Shown: one piece after another, positions 51,836 through 59,653 of the stretch | Layout of the letters: the number at the start of each line of letters is the position of its first letter | How positions within the stretch are numbered: the stretch's first letter is position 1 | Position numbers and translations under genes: made by a program | NCBI RefSeq assembly: GCF_003569745.1 | Contig: NZ_AP018498.1 | Span: 1,339,001-1,403,000, forward strand | DNA length: 64,000 nt | Direction of reading: 5' to 3' | Origin: Altererythrobacter sp. B11 | GTDB taxonomy: Bacteria > Pseudomonadota > Alphaproteobacteria > Sphingomonadales > Sphingomonadaceae | Notes under the pieces: model-generated | The model's database searches: none | What the model was told of the DNA's origin: nothing | Seen by the model: the letters and a program-made list of their open reading frames with translations, nothing else

Positions 51836-53142
51836 TTCGCCTTCGCCCTGACCCCCGTGACCACCTTCATGCCGGGCTTCAGCCTGTCGGACGTCACCAC
51901 CGTGTAGCGTCCGTCACTTTCGCCGGTGACCACCGGGATCGCCTCCAGCTTGCCCTGCGCCGTCAGCACATGCACCGATTGCCGGCTGCCGACGCCGATG
52001 GTGGCCTGCTGATCTTCCTTGCCGAGGCCGATCTCGGGATTGAGCATCCCGCCGCCCTCGCTTTCCTTCGCCTCGTCGGGGTTGAAGCGCAGCGCGCCGT
52101 TGGGGACGAGCAATTGCGGGCCGGTCTGCTCGGTGGCGATCGTCGCCGTGGCGGTCATGCCCGGGCGCAGCAGCCCGTCGGCATTGTTCACCGCCAGCCG
52201 TGCCTCGTAATTGACGACAGAATCGGTGGTGGCCGCAGTGCCCGTGCCCGAAGTGGCCGAAGTGGCCGTGTTGCTGGAGGCGAGATCGATGCGGGTGACT
52301 TCGGCCGGGAAGCGGCGGCTGGGATAGGCATCGACCACGAAGGTCGCCTCCTGCCCTTCCTTCACCTGGCCCACATCGGCCTCGTCGATCTTCACGCGCA
52401 GCTGCATCGTGGAAAGATCTTCCGCCAGCACGAACAGCGTCGGCGTGTTGAAACTGGCCACCACTGTCTGGCCCGGCTCGATCTGGCGGGCGAGCACCAC
52501 GCCCGAAACCGGCGAGCGGATCGCCGCGCGGTCGCGATTGGTCTCGCTGGAAGAGAGCTGGGCCTGCGCCGATGCAACGCTGGCGCGCGCTGATGCCAGC
52601 GCCGCCTTGTCCCGCATCACCAGACCCTCCGCGGCCTGCAGCTCCGTCTTGGAAGGCACCTTGCCGCCCGAGAGCTTCAGCACATCCTGCAGGCGCGCGA
52701 GTTGCGCCCTATCCACTTCCAGCGTCGCTTTCGCCTGCTCCACCGATGCGCGGGCGGATTCCAGGCTGGCGCGCGCCTGGGTGATCTGGTCATTGATGAC
52801 ATCAGTGTTGATCCGCGCCAGCAGTTGCCCGCGCGTGACGCGATCGTTCACATCGACATACACATCGTCGATCCGCCCGGAGACTTCGGAGCCCACTTCC
52901 ACCTGGTTCGTCGGGCGCAGATTGCCGGTGGCCGTCACCGTCAGGTCAAGCGAGCGGCGCGCCACGTCTTCAGTGATGTATTGCGTCTTGTCGCCGCCAC
53001 CCAGGCCGCGGAGGACCAGCAGCAGGATGATCAGCACCACCACTGCCGGGACCCAGTATTTGGCCCAGCGTCGCCAGCGCGGCCTGGGCGTGGTGCCGAG
53101 GAATTCGTCCACGGTTCCCGGCTGTTGTTCCTCGTCTGTCAT
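51832..53142 (-). CDS. MacA-like periplasmic adaptor
   Basis: Predicted 436-residue HlyD-family protein. N-terminal anchor (about 28-46), VEVGSEVSGRIDDVYVDVND followed by RVTRGQLLARINTDVINDQI, a long coiled coil (about 115-205), RDRAAIRSPVSGVVLARQIE and QTVVASFNTPTLFVLAEDLS, MacA-typical. A Ser/Thr/Ala-rich insertion (about 285-300) interrupts the barrel domain. Overlaps nodT and the ATPase gene by four bases each. Confidence 0.95.
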   Translation of the reverse strand: MTDEEQQPGTVDEFLGTTPRPRWRRWAKYWVPAVVVLIILLLVLRGLGGGDKTQYITEDVARRSLDLTVTATGNLRPTNQVEVGSEVSGRIDDVYVDVNDRVTRGQLLARINTDVINDQITQARASLESARASVEQAKATLEVDRAQLARLQDVLKLSGGKVPSKTELQAAEGLVMRDKAALASARASVASAQAQLSSSETNRDRAAIRSPVSGVVLARQIEPGQTVVASFNTPTLFVLAEDLSTMQLRVKIDEADVGQVKEGQEATFVVDAYPSRRFPAEVTRIDLASSNTATSATSGTGTAATTDSVVNYEARLAVNNADGLLRPGMTATATIATEQTGPQLLVPNGALRFNPDEAKESEGGGMLNPEIGLGKEDQQATIGVGSRQSVHVLTAQGKLEAIPVVTGESDGRYTVVTSDRLKPGMKVVTGVRAKAK

Positions 53143-54569
53143 GGTGCGGCCCCGTCGATATTCGGCATCGGGAAGTCCTCTGGCGACCAGCCGCCCCCCA
53201 GCGCCTGGGTCAGGCGGATGAAGGCATTGGCGCGATCGGCCTCTGCGCTCACCAGCGAATTGCGCGCGGAGAGCAGTTGGCTCTCCGCGGTGAGCAGCGT
53301 CTGGAAATCGGTGAGCCCGGACTGATACTGGCTGCGCGCCAGGATGGCGGAATTGTTTGCGGCATCCAGAGCCTCGCTGAAAATCGCCACCCGCTCGCGC
53401 GCGGCCCTAAGATCCACGGCGGCACTCTCCACATCTTCCAGCGCGGCAAGTATCGAAAGGCGCCATGCGGCCAGCGCACCGCGGGCAACGGCGCGGGCGC
53501 TGTCCACCTGCGCAGCGGCGCGGCCGCCATCGAACAGCAACTGGCTGATTCCGCCGAACAGGCTGCCGGTCACCACATCGAACAAATTGCCGACATCTGT
53601 CGCGCGCGTATCCACCGTGCCGGTCAGGCGGACGAGCGGCAGCAATTGCGCCTGCGCCACGCCGATCCGCGCGGAAGCAGCGACCAGCGAGGCTTCACTA
53701 CCCCGCACATCGGGGCGCCGCCGCAGCATCTCCGCCGGCGGGGCGAAGCCGGCCAGTTCCGGCGGCAGCGGGACGGGCGCAGTCTCCTGCAGCAGTTCCA
53801 GCACCCGGCCCGGCGGTTCTCCGATCAGGGTCGAAATGGCGTTCGCTGTGGCGGCAAGGCTGCTTTCCAGCAGCGGGATAGTGGCCGCCGTCTGGGCCCG
53901 CTGCGTGCGCGCCTGCTCCACATCCAGGCTGGAGACCAGCCCCGCCTGGTTGCGCCAGCGGGCGATCTGCAAGTTCTCGTCCTGATTGCCCAGCGTGTCG
54001 CGCGCGATCGCCAGTTGCTGTGCGGTGGCGCGGGCGCTGACGGTAGCTTGCGCGACCTGCCCCACGATGGCGCGCTGCAGGTCTGCCAGTGAATAGCCGG
54101 CGGCAAGATAATCGGCATTGGCCGCAGCGGCCGCGCCGCTGATCTGGCCGAACAGATCCAGTTCCCAGCTGGCGTCGCCGCCGATGCTGAACAGGGGATC
54201 GTCCTGCGCCAGATCGCCCACGTCCTTGCTGACGCCGCCGCTGGCGGTGATGGTCGGCAGCCAGCCTGCGCGCGCCTGCCGCACCGCGGCCCGTGCCTGG
54301 TCCAGCCTGGCGGCACCCTGCGCCAGATCGAGATTGTTGGCGATAGCTGCCTGCACGAAGCGCGTGAGCAGCGGATCGTCCAGCATGCGCCAGTAGCCGG
54401 TCAGGTCGAGGCTTGCGGGGGCCGCATCGGCTTCGGCCCAGCGGGCCGGCACTTCCACGCCCGCTTCCGGCGGCCGAACATAGGGCGCGGCGCAGGCGGT
54501 GAGAGCCAGCGCTCCCGACGCGACTGCGGCGACAGAAGCGGCCTTCCAGGCCGTTCGTCGTGCCGACAT
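53139..54569 (-). CDS. Outer-membrane efflux lipoprotein, NodT type (MacAB-like system)
   Basis: Predicted 476-residue outer-membrane channel. Lipoprotein signal with lipobox LTAC (Cys26), APYVRPPEAG, then OEP repeats with LDQARAAVRQARAGWLPTIT and MLRRRPDVRGSEASLVAASA followed by RIGVAQAQLLPLV. Ends FIRLTQALGGGW. The frame is open to 54767, but ATG at 54569 preceded by GGGGG gives a proper signal peptide. First gene of the MacAB-like export operon. Confidence 0.94.
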   Translation of the reverse strand: MSARRTAWKAASVAAVASGALALTACAAPYVRPPEAGVEVPARWAEADAAPASLDLTGYWRMLDDPLLTRFVQAAIANNLDLAQGAARLDQARAAVRQARAGWLPTITASGGVSKDVGDLAQDDPLFSIGGDASWELDLFGQISGAAAAANADYLAAGYSLADLQRAIVGQVAQATVSARATAQQLAIARDTLGNQDENLQIARWRNQAGLVSSLDVEQARTQRAQTAATIPLLESSLAATANAISTLIGEPPGRVLELLQETAPVPLPPELAGFAPPAEMLRRRPDVRGSEASLVAASARIGVAQAQLLPLVRLTGTVDTRATDVGNLFDVVTGSLFGGISQLLFDGGRAAAQVDSARAVARGALAAWRLSILAALEDVESAAVDLRAARERVAIFSEALDAANNSAILARSQYQSGLTDFQTLLTAESQLLSARNSLVSAEADRANAFIRLTQALGGGWSPEDFPMPNIDGAAP

Positions 54570-54638
54570 GTACCCCCCTGGCGACTGTCTTTGGATGCCT
54601 GACGTTATGCCCTTCGGCGTGGCACGCAAAGCGCCTTG

Positions 54639-54668
54639 TTGCACCTGATACAATTCGTTGCAGATGAT
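54639..54668. promoter_or_regulatory. Direct repeat upstream of the MacAB-like operon
   Basis: TTGCACCTGAT at 54639-54649 and TTGCAGATGAT at 54658-54668 form a direct repeat with a 19-base period in the 139-base gap between the MarR-type gene and nodT. It may be a regulator-binding site. The gap holds no other recognised feature. Confidence 0.35.
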
Positions 54669-54708
54669 GGCCTTCGCGCCACAGGGGGCGCTCAGGCCGG
54701 AACCGGTG

Positions 54709-55206
54709 TCAGCTGCCGGGTGGCGGCAGCCCCGCGTCCAGCCTGTGCGACAGGTCCTGCAGCGCATCGTTCAGCAATCCGATGGTTTCGGGCGGCAGAC
54801 CGTGCAGCAGGCGGTGGCGCAGGGCATCGGCAATGTCGAAGATGTCGGCCAGCGCGGCCCGCCCGGCGTCGGTCAGGCGCAACTGCTTGCTGCGCCGGTC
54901 GGCGGGATCGGGCAGCCGCTCCACCAGCCCGTCCTTCTCCAGCGTGTCGAGCATCCGGGTCATCGTCGGCCCTTCGATCCGCAGCCGCTTGGCGATTTCC
55001 ACCTGCGCGCTGAGATCGGGCGAGTTCATGATCGCCGCCATGGCTTCCATGCGCGCCGCGCTCTGGCCGATCGTGCGGAGCCGTTCGTCCAGCAGCGAAC
55101 GCCACCGCCGCGCAACGATCACGATCTGGATGGTCAGCCTGATTTCTTCGGTCGTTCCGCCCTTTTCGTAAATCTCGAAGCTGGACGTCGTCCCTGTCTC
55201 GCTCAC
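54709..55206 (-). CDS. MarR-family transcriptional regulator
   Basis: Predicted 165-residue winged-helix repressor. Visible core: SAARMEAMAAIMNSPDLSAQ then VEIAKRLRIEGPTMTRMLDT and LEKDGLVERLPDPADRRSKQ, the MarR recognition helix and wing with the DRR motif. It lies just upstream of, and in the same direction as, the nodT-macAB-type operon, so control of that operon is likely. No ATG exists at a suitable point; GTG at 55206 gives normal length. The frame continues to 56382 but that extension opposes the oxidoreductase genes and is spurious. The 210-base spacer to 55416 holds nothing certain. Confidence 0.9.
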   Translation of the reverse strand: MSETGTTSSFEIYEKGGTTEEIRLTIQIVIVARRWRSLLDERLRTIGQSAARMEAMAAIMNSPDLSAQVEIAKRLRIEGPTMTRMLDTLEKDGLVERLPDPADRRSKQLRLTDAGRAALADIFDIADALRHRLLHGLPPETIGLLNDALQDLSHRLDAGLPPPGS

Positions 55207-55416
55207 CCGCTGGGTCCCCGTATTCCACTGTGTGCGGCCCCCTGATCGGCCGTCGCACCTCAATCCCGCCCGAAGCGGTATAGCGTATTGCAGCGCGGCG
55301 CCAGTCGGGTAAACTCTCCCCCTGTGATGTCGGGCGGAATCCGCCCGGCATTGAAGTGGGGATCGGGCGCGCGGCGCCGCCGCCCGTTCGGCGGGAACAT
55401 CAAAATGGAGGTGCAG

Positions 55417-55890
55417 ATGGCCTATCGGCTTTCGATCAATGGCGTCGAGCGCGAAGTGGACGTGCCCGGCGATATGCCGCTGCTGTGGGTTCTGCGCAAC
55501 GAACTGGGCATGGTCGGCACGAAGTTCGGCTGCGGCGTGGGCCTGTGCGGCGCCTGCACCGTGCATCTCGACGGCGTGGCGCAGCGGTCCTGCTCCGTGC
55601 CGGTGAGCGCGGTGGGCGAAAAGAAGGTCGCCACGATCGAGGCGCTGGCCGAAAGCGAAACGGGCCGCGCGCTGCAGCAGGCCTGGCTGGACGAGGACGT
55701 GATGCAGTGCGGCTATTGCCAGGCTGGTCAGCTGATGAATGCCACGGCGCTGCTGGCCCGCAACCCGCAGCCCAGCGCGCGCCAGATCGATGCGGCGATG
55801 AGCGGCAATATCTGCCGCTGCGCCTGCTACACCCGCATTCGCGAAGCGATCGCCCAGGTCGCCGGCAAGGAGGATACGGCCAATGTCTGA
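55417..55890 (+). CDS. Molybdenum hydroxylase 2Fe-2S small subunit (isoquinoline 1-oxidoreductase IorA type)
   Basis: Predicted 157-residue electron-transfer subunit. First cluster, plant-ferredoxin type: Cys39, 44, 47 and 59 ([16 protein letters not shown]...C). Second cluster: Cys98, 101, 133 and 135 ([16 protein letters not shown]). It passes electrons from the molybdenum centre. GGAGGT four bases before the ATG at 55417 marks the start; a longer frame from 55288 adds unrelated residues. Overlaps the large-subunit gene by eight bases. Confidence 0.95.
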   Translation: MAYRLSINGVEREVDVPGDMPLLWVLRNELGMVGTKFGCGVGLCGACTVHLDGVAQRSCSVPVSAVGEKKVATIEALAESETGRALQQAWLDEDVMQCGYCQAGQLMNATALLARNPQPSARQIDAAMSGNICRCACYTRIREAIAQVAGKEDTANV

Positions 55891-58114
55891 CCTGATGGAA
55901 CGGGCCGGCTCGGCCCAGCTCAGCCGGCGTACCCTGCTGAAGGCGGGCGCGCTCGCCGGCGGCGGGCTGGCGCTCACCGCCAGCATGCCGATGGTCGCGC
56001 GGGCCGCCACCACCGCTGCGTCCGATAACGCGATGCTGAATGCGTTCATCACGATCGCGCCGGACAACACGATCACCATCGTCGGCAAGAATCCGGAAAT
56101 CGGGCAGGGCATCAAGACGATGCTGCCGATGCTGATCGCCGATGAACTCGATGCCGACTGGGCGCAGGTGCGCATCGTGCAGGGCGATACCGATGCGGCG
56201 AAATACGGACCGCAGCTCGCCGGGGGCAGCTTCGCCACGCCGATGAACTGGATGCCCATGCGCCAGGTCGGCGCGGCGGGCCGCCAGATGATGCTGGCGG
56301 CGGCTTCGCGCCGCTGGGGCATCGACAGCGCCAAGCTGCAGACCAAGCTCGGCACCGTGGTCGATCCGGCATCGGGCCGCACGCTGACCTATGGCGAACT
56401 GGCGAGCGATGCCGCAGGCGGCGCCGTGCCGGATCCGGCGAAAGTGCCGCTGAAGGATCCCAAGGATTTCCACATCATCGGCCGCGCGATCGGCGGGATC
56501 GACAGCCCCAGGATCGTCAAGGGTGAACCGATCTTCGGCGTGGATACGAAGCTGCCGGGGATGGTCTATGCCGCCTTCGAACGCTCGCCGGTGTTCGGTG
56601 CCAAGCTGAAATCGGCGCAGCTGGACGCGGCCAAAGCCGTGCCCGGCGTGATCGACGCTTTCGTGATCGAGGGCAATGGCAGCGCGGACGAGCTGGTTGA
56701 CGGCGTGGCGATCATTGCCGGCAATTGGTGGATCGCCAACAAGGCGCGCGAAAAGCTGGCGATCGAATGGGACAATGGCGAATGGGGCAGCCACTCCACC
56801 GCCGGTTATGACAAGGCGGCGCGCGAGCTGATGGCAGCAGGCAAGCCGCAGGACGTGTTCTCCACCAATGGTGATGTCGATGCGGCCTTCGCCGGCGCGG
56901 CGAAGGTGCTGGATGCGGAATATTCCTATCCCTTCCTGGCGCATGTGCCCATGGAGCCGCAGAATTGCACCGCGCTGTGCCATGCCGACGGGGCGATGGA
57001 GATGTGGGCGCCCTCGCAGACGCCGCAGGGCGGCCAGCAGGGCGTGGCCAAGATGCTGGGCGTCCCGCCGGAGAAGGTGACGGTCCACATCACCCGCATG
57101 GGGGGTGGCTTCGGCCGGCGGCTCACTAACGACTACATGCACCAGGCGGCCGCCATCGCCAGCAAGATGCCGGGCAAGCCCGTGCAGCTGATCTGGAGCC
57201 GCGAGGATGATGTGCGCAGCGATTTCTACCGGCCGGCCGGCTGGCATCGCCTGCGTGCGGCACTGGATGCGGATGGCAAGCTGATCGGCTTCGACGATCA
57301 CTTCGTCACCTTCGCGCCGCCGGTGGAAGGCGGCTACAACCCCGCTGCCATGTCGCCGGATGTCTTCCCGGCGAAGTTCGTGCCCAATCTGCGCTATGCG
57401 CAGAGCAAGCTGGATACCCGCGTGCCCATGGGCGCGCTGCGGGCGCCTTCGTCCAATGCGCTGAGCTTCGTGATGCAGTCCTTCCTCGACGAAGTGGCGC
57501 AGGAGCAGGGGAGCGATCTTCCCACGCTGATGCTGGCGCTGCTGGCTTCGGGCAGCAAGCTGCCGGACGGGAAGGCCTTCGGCTCCAGTCAGCCGGGCTT
57601 CGATCCCGCCCGGGCCACTGCGGTCATCAACAAGGCCCTCGCCATGTCCGCCTGGAAGGGTGGCGCGGCCGAGGGACGCGGGAAGGGCTTCGGCTTCTAT
57701 TTCAGCCATCTGGGCTATTTCGCCGAAGTGGTTGAAGCGAGCCTGTCCGATCGCGGGCAGATCAATGTCCACAATGTCTGGGCGGCCGGCGACGTGGGCA
57801 GCCACATCATCAATCCGCTGGGGGCGATGAACCAGGCGGAGGGTGCGATCATCGACGGGCTGGGGCAGGCCATCGCGCTGGCAGTGCAGATCGAGAACGG
57901 CGCCGCCGTGCAGTCGAACTTCCACGATTACCCGGTGCCGCGCATGCCGATGACGCCGAAGATCGAGGTGGAGTTCGTGAAGTCGGACAACGCCCCCACT
58001 GGCCTTGGCGAGCCGGCCCTGCCGCCGGTGATCCCGGCGTTGACGAACGCGCTGTTTGCCCTCACCGGCAAGCGTATCCGCAGCCTGCCGATCGACACGA
58101 AGCAGCTTGTCTGA
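55883..58114 (+). CDS. Molybdopterin-binding large subunit, xanthine dehydrogenase family (IorB type)
   Basis: Predicted 743-residue catalytic subunit of the aldehyde/isoquinoline oxidoreductase group. A twin-arginine signal is present ([20 protein letters not shown]), indicating export in folded form. Mo-cofactor segments are [35 protein letters not shown] and, near the C-terminus, [19 protein letters not shown], which carries the catalytic Glu. AAGGAGG precedes the ATG. Relatives hydroxylate N-heterocycles, or act as alcohol/aldehyde or nicotinate-type dehydrogenases. The substrate cannot be deduced. A cytochrome-type third subunit is not encoded here. Confidence 0.95.
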   Translation: MSDLMERAGSAQLSRRTLLKAGALAGGGLALTASMPMVARAATTAASDNAMLNAFITIAPDNTITIVGKNPEIGQGIKTMLPMLIADELDADWAQVRIVQGDTDAAKYGPQLAGGSFATPMNWMPMRQVGAAGRQMMLAAASRRWGIDSAKLQTKLGTVVDPASGRTLTYGELASDAAGGAVPDPAKVPLKDPKDFHIIGRAIGGIDSPRIVKGEPIFGVDTKLPGMVYAAFERSPVFGAKLKSAQLDAAKAVPGVIDAFVIEGNGSADELVDGVAIIAGNWWIANKAREKLAIEWDNGEWGSHSTAGYDKAARELMAAGKPQDVFSTNGDVDAAFAGAAKVLDAEYSYPFLAHVPMEPQNCTALCHADGAMEMWAPSQTPQGGQQGVAKMLGVPPEKVTVHITRMGGGFGRRLTNDYMHQAAAIASKMPGKPVQLIWSREDDVRSDFYRPAGWHRLRAALDADGKLIGFDDHFVTFAPPVEGGYNPAAMSPDVFPAKFVPNLRYAQSKLDTRVPMGALRAPSSNALSFVMQSFLDEVAQEQGSDLPTLMLALLASGSKLPDGKAFGSSQPGFDPARATAVINKALAMSAWKGGAAEGRGKGFGFYFSHLGYFAEVVEASLSDRGQINVHNVWAAGDVGSHIINPLGAMNQAEGAIIDGLGQAIALAVQIENGAAVQSNFHDYPVPRMPMTPKIEVEFVKSDNAPTGLGEPALPPVIPALTNALFALTGKRIRSLPIDTKQLV

Positions 58115-58117
58115 GCG

Positions 58118-58147
58118 AGGGGCGGATCATCTCCGCCCCTTTCTTTT
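58118..58147 (+). terminator. Rho-independent terminator after the oxidoreductase large subunit
   Basis: A nine-base-pair stem (AGGGGCGGA with TCCGCCCCT) and five-base loop are followed by TTCTTTTC, four bases after the stop codon. It separates the two subunit genes from the maturation genes, which must have some read-through or their own promoter in the 46 bases that follow. Confidence 0.9.
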
Positions 58148-58193
58148 CACGCTGCGCGCTAGCGTTCGGCGCATTCAGGGCTAGATAGGCGGC

Positions 58194-59069
58194 GTGGCCG
58201 CATTGCTTGAGCATCCCTCCGCAAGTCTGGCACAGGGGGATCGCTCCGCCCTGCTGGCCGCGTGCAGCCCCGATGTGGGGCTGTGCACGATCGTGGGCAT
58301 CGAAGGCAGCTTCTCCCGCAGGCTCGGCGCGCAGCTCGCCGTCTTCCCGGATGGCCGGATAGCCGGCAGCCTCGCCGATGGCTGCCTGGAACGGCAGCTG
58401 GCGAGCGAGATTGCCGCCGCGCAAGGACGCGCGCCGGAGGTGAAGCGCTTCGGTGCCGGTTCGCCGCTGATCGACTTCCGCCTGCCCTGCGGCAGCGGGC
58501 TGGACATATTGATCGACCCCGCGCCGGACCGCGCAGCGTGTCGCCGCGCGGCGGACCAGCTCGAAGCGCGGCAGGAAGCCACACTGCCGCTGCCGGCTCC
58601 CAGCCCGTGGTTGCAGGAGCGGCGCTATATCCCGCCGCTGCGCCTCGCCCTGTTCGGGGAGGGGCCGGAACTGCAGGCGCTCGCCACTCTCGCGGGTGCC
58701 GCGGGAATCGCCGTGGACAGCTTCAGCAAGGACGATCCGGCCGCCCTCTCGCTGGGCCGCCGGCCGCAGGGGATCGAGGTGGATCGGTGGACCGCCATCG
58801 TCCTGCTGTTCCACGATCACGAATGGGAACAGGCGCTGCTCGAATGGGCGCTAGAAACGCCCGCGTTCCATATCGGCGCGCAGGGCGGCGCGGAGGCGCG
58901 GGGCCGCCGGCTGGAAAGCCTCGCGCGGGCGGGTGCAGGCGAGGCGGCGCGGGCGCGGATCAGCAGCCCGATCGGACTCATCCCCCGCAGCCGGGAGCCG
59001 GGCGTCCTGGGGCTTTCCGTCCTCGCCCAGATCGTCGGCGAATATGAGGCACTGCATCCGCATGGCTGA
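58194..59069 (+). CDS. XdhC/CoxI-family molybdenum hydroxylase maturation protein
   Basis: Predicted 291-residue protein that handles and sulfurates the Mo cofactor before insertion. The N-terminal XdhC domain has CTIVGIEGSFSRRLGAQLAV and GSLADGCLERQL, with the usual 'S/G...GCLE' pattern, and FGAGSPLIDFRLPCGSGLDI. The C-terminal Rossmann domain begins LALFGEGPELQALATLAGAA and includes IVLLFHDHEWEQALLEWAL. GTG start; no clear Shine-Dalgarno. Overlaps the MobA-like gene. Confidence 0.92.
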   Translation: MAALLEHPSASLAQGDRSALLAACSPDVGLCTIVGIEGSFSRRLGAQLAVFPDGRIAGSLADGCLERQLASEIAAAQGRAPEVKRFGAGSPLIDFRLPCGSGLDILIDPAPDRAACRRAADQLEARQEATLPLPAPSPWLQERRYIPPLRLALFGEGPELQALATLAGAAGIAVDSFSKDDPAALSLGRRPQGIEVDRWTAIVLLFHDHEWEQALLEWALETPAFHIGAQGGAEARGRRLESLARAGAGEAARARISSPIGLIPRSREPGVLGLSVLAQIVGEYEALHPHG

Positions 59070-59637
59070 GCTGCCCTGCGTCGCGCTGCTGGCGGCGGGC
59101 ACGGCGACGCGGTTCGGCGGCGGCAAGCTGGATGCCCCCTGCGCGGGCAAGCCGCTGGGGCAATGGGCGCTCGACCGCGTCGCAGAGGCGGGATTGCCGC
59201 CGGGCCTGATCGTGACTGGGCCGGAGGCGCCGCGCTTCGTAGCTTCTGCCGAGGGGTGGGAGCTGATCGTGAATCCGCAGCCGGCGCGCGGGCTGGGCAC
59301 CTCCGTCGCACTGGCGGCACAGGCGGCGATCCGGCGCCGCGCCCCGGCGCTGCTCGTGCTGTTGGCGGACATGCCGCTGGTCCCGGCGGAGCTGCTGCGC
59401 CGCCTCGCTTCCACCGCGCCACCCGCTGCCGTTTCGCACGGCGGGCGGCCGGGCGTGCCGGCGCTGTTCGGGGCTGAGCTGCTGCCACGCCTTGCCGCGC
59501 TGTCATCCGACCGGGGCGCGGGGGAACTGCTCGCCGGCCTTGCCTCCACCACGCTGATCCCGCCGCCGGGGGCGCTGCTGGACGTCGATACTCAGGACGA
59601 TCTGGCCGAGGCCGAAGCGGCCCTTCGCGCGGGGTAG
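59062..59637 (+). CDS. MobA/MocA-like molybdenum cofactor nucleotidyltransferase
   Basis: Predicted 191-residue NTP-transferase (NTP_transf_3 fold). It has the nucleotide-binding start VALLAAGTATRFGGGKLDAP, an acidic LLVLLADMPLVP motif and GGRPGVPALFGAELL. Partners of XdhC-type proteins usually add CMP to the pterin (MocA activity), so the oxidoreductase may use the cytosine-dinucleotide form; GMP transfer (MobA) is the alternative. The frame is open from 58933; ATG at 59062 overlaps the xdhC-like stop by eight bases and starts the fold, so it is used. Converges with the carboxylase gene 16 bases on. Confidence 0.9.
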   Translation: MAELPCVALLAAGTATRFGGGKLDAPCAGKPLGQWALDRVAEAGLPPGLIVTGPEAPRFVASAEGWELIVNPQPARGLGTSVALAAQAAIRRRAPALLVLLADMPLVPAELLRRLASTAPPAAVSHGGRPGVPALFGAELLPRLAALSSDRGAGELLAGLASTTLIPPPGALLDVDTQDDLAEAEAALRAG

Positions 59638-59653
59638 CGCCGCCGCGCCGCGG

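Noticed and set aside
54619-54634. TGGCACG-N4-GCGC on the plus strand, resembling sigma-54
   Set aside because: The -12 half lacks TTGC and there is no plus-strand gene for 800 bases downstream.
55270-55300. GTATAGCGTATTGCA as an operator for the MarR-type gene
   Set aside because: The symmetry is weak and no second copy was seen near the operon it would control.
54709-56382. 557-codon reading frame including the MarR domain as one large fused protein
   Set aside because: Only the last 165 codons look like protein of a known family; the rest lies antisense to two well-supported oxidoreductase genes.
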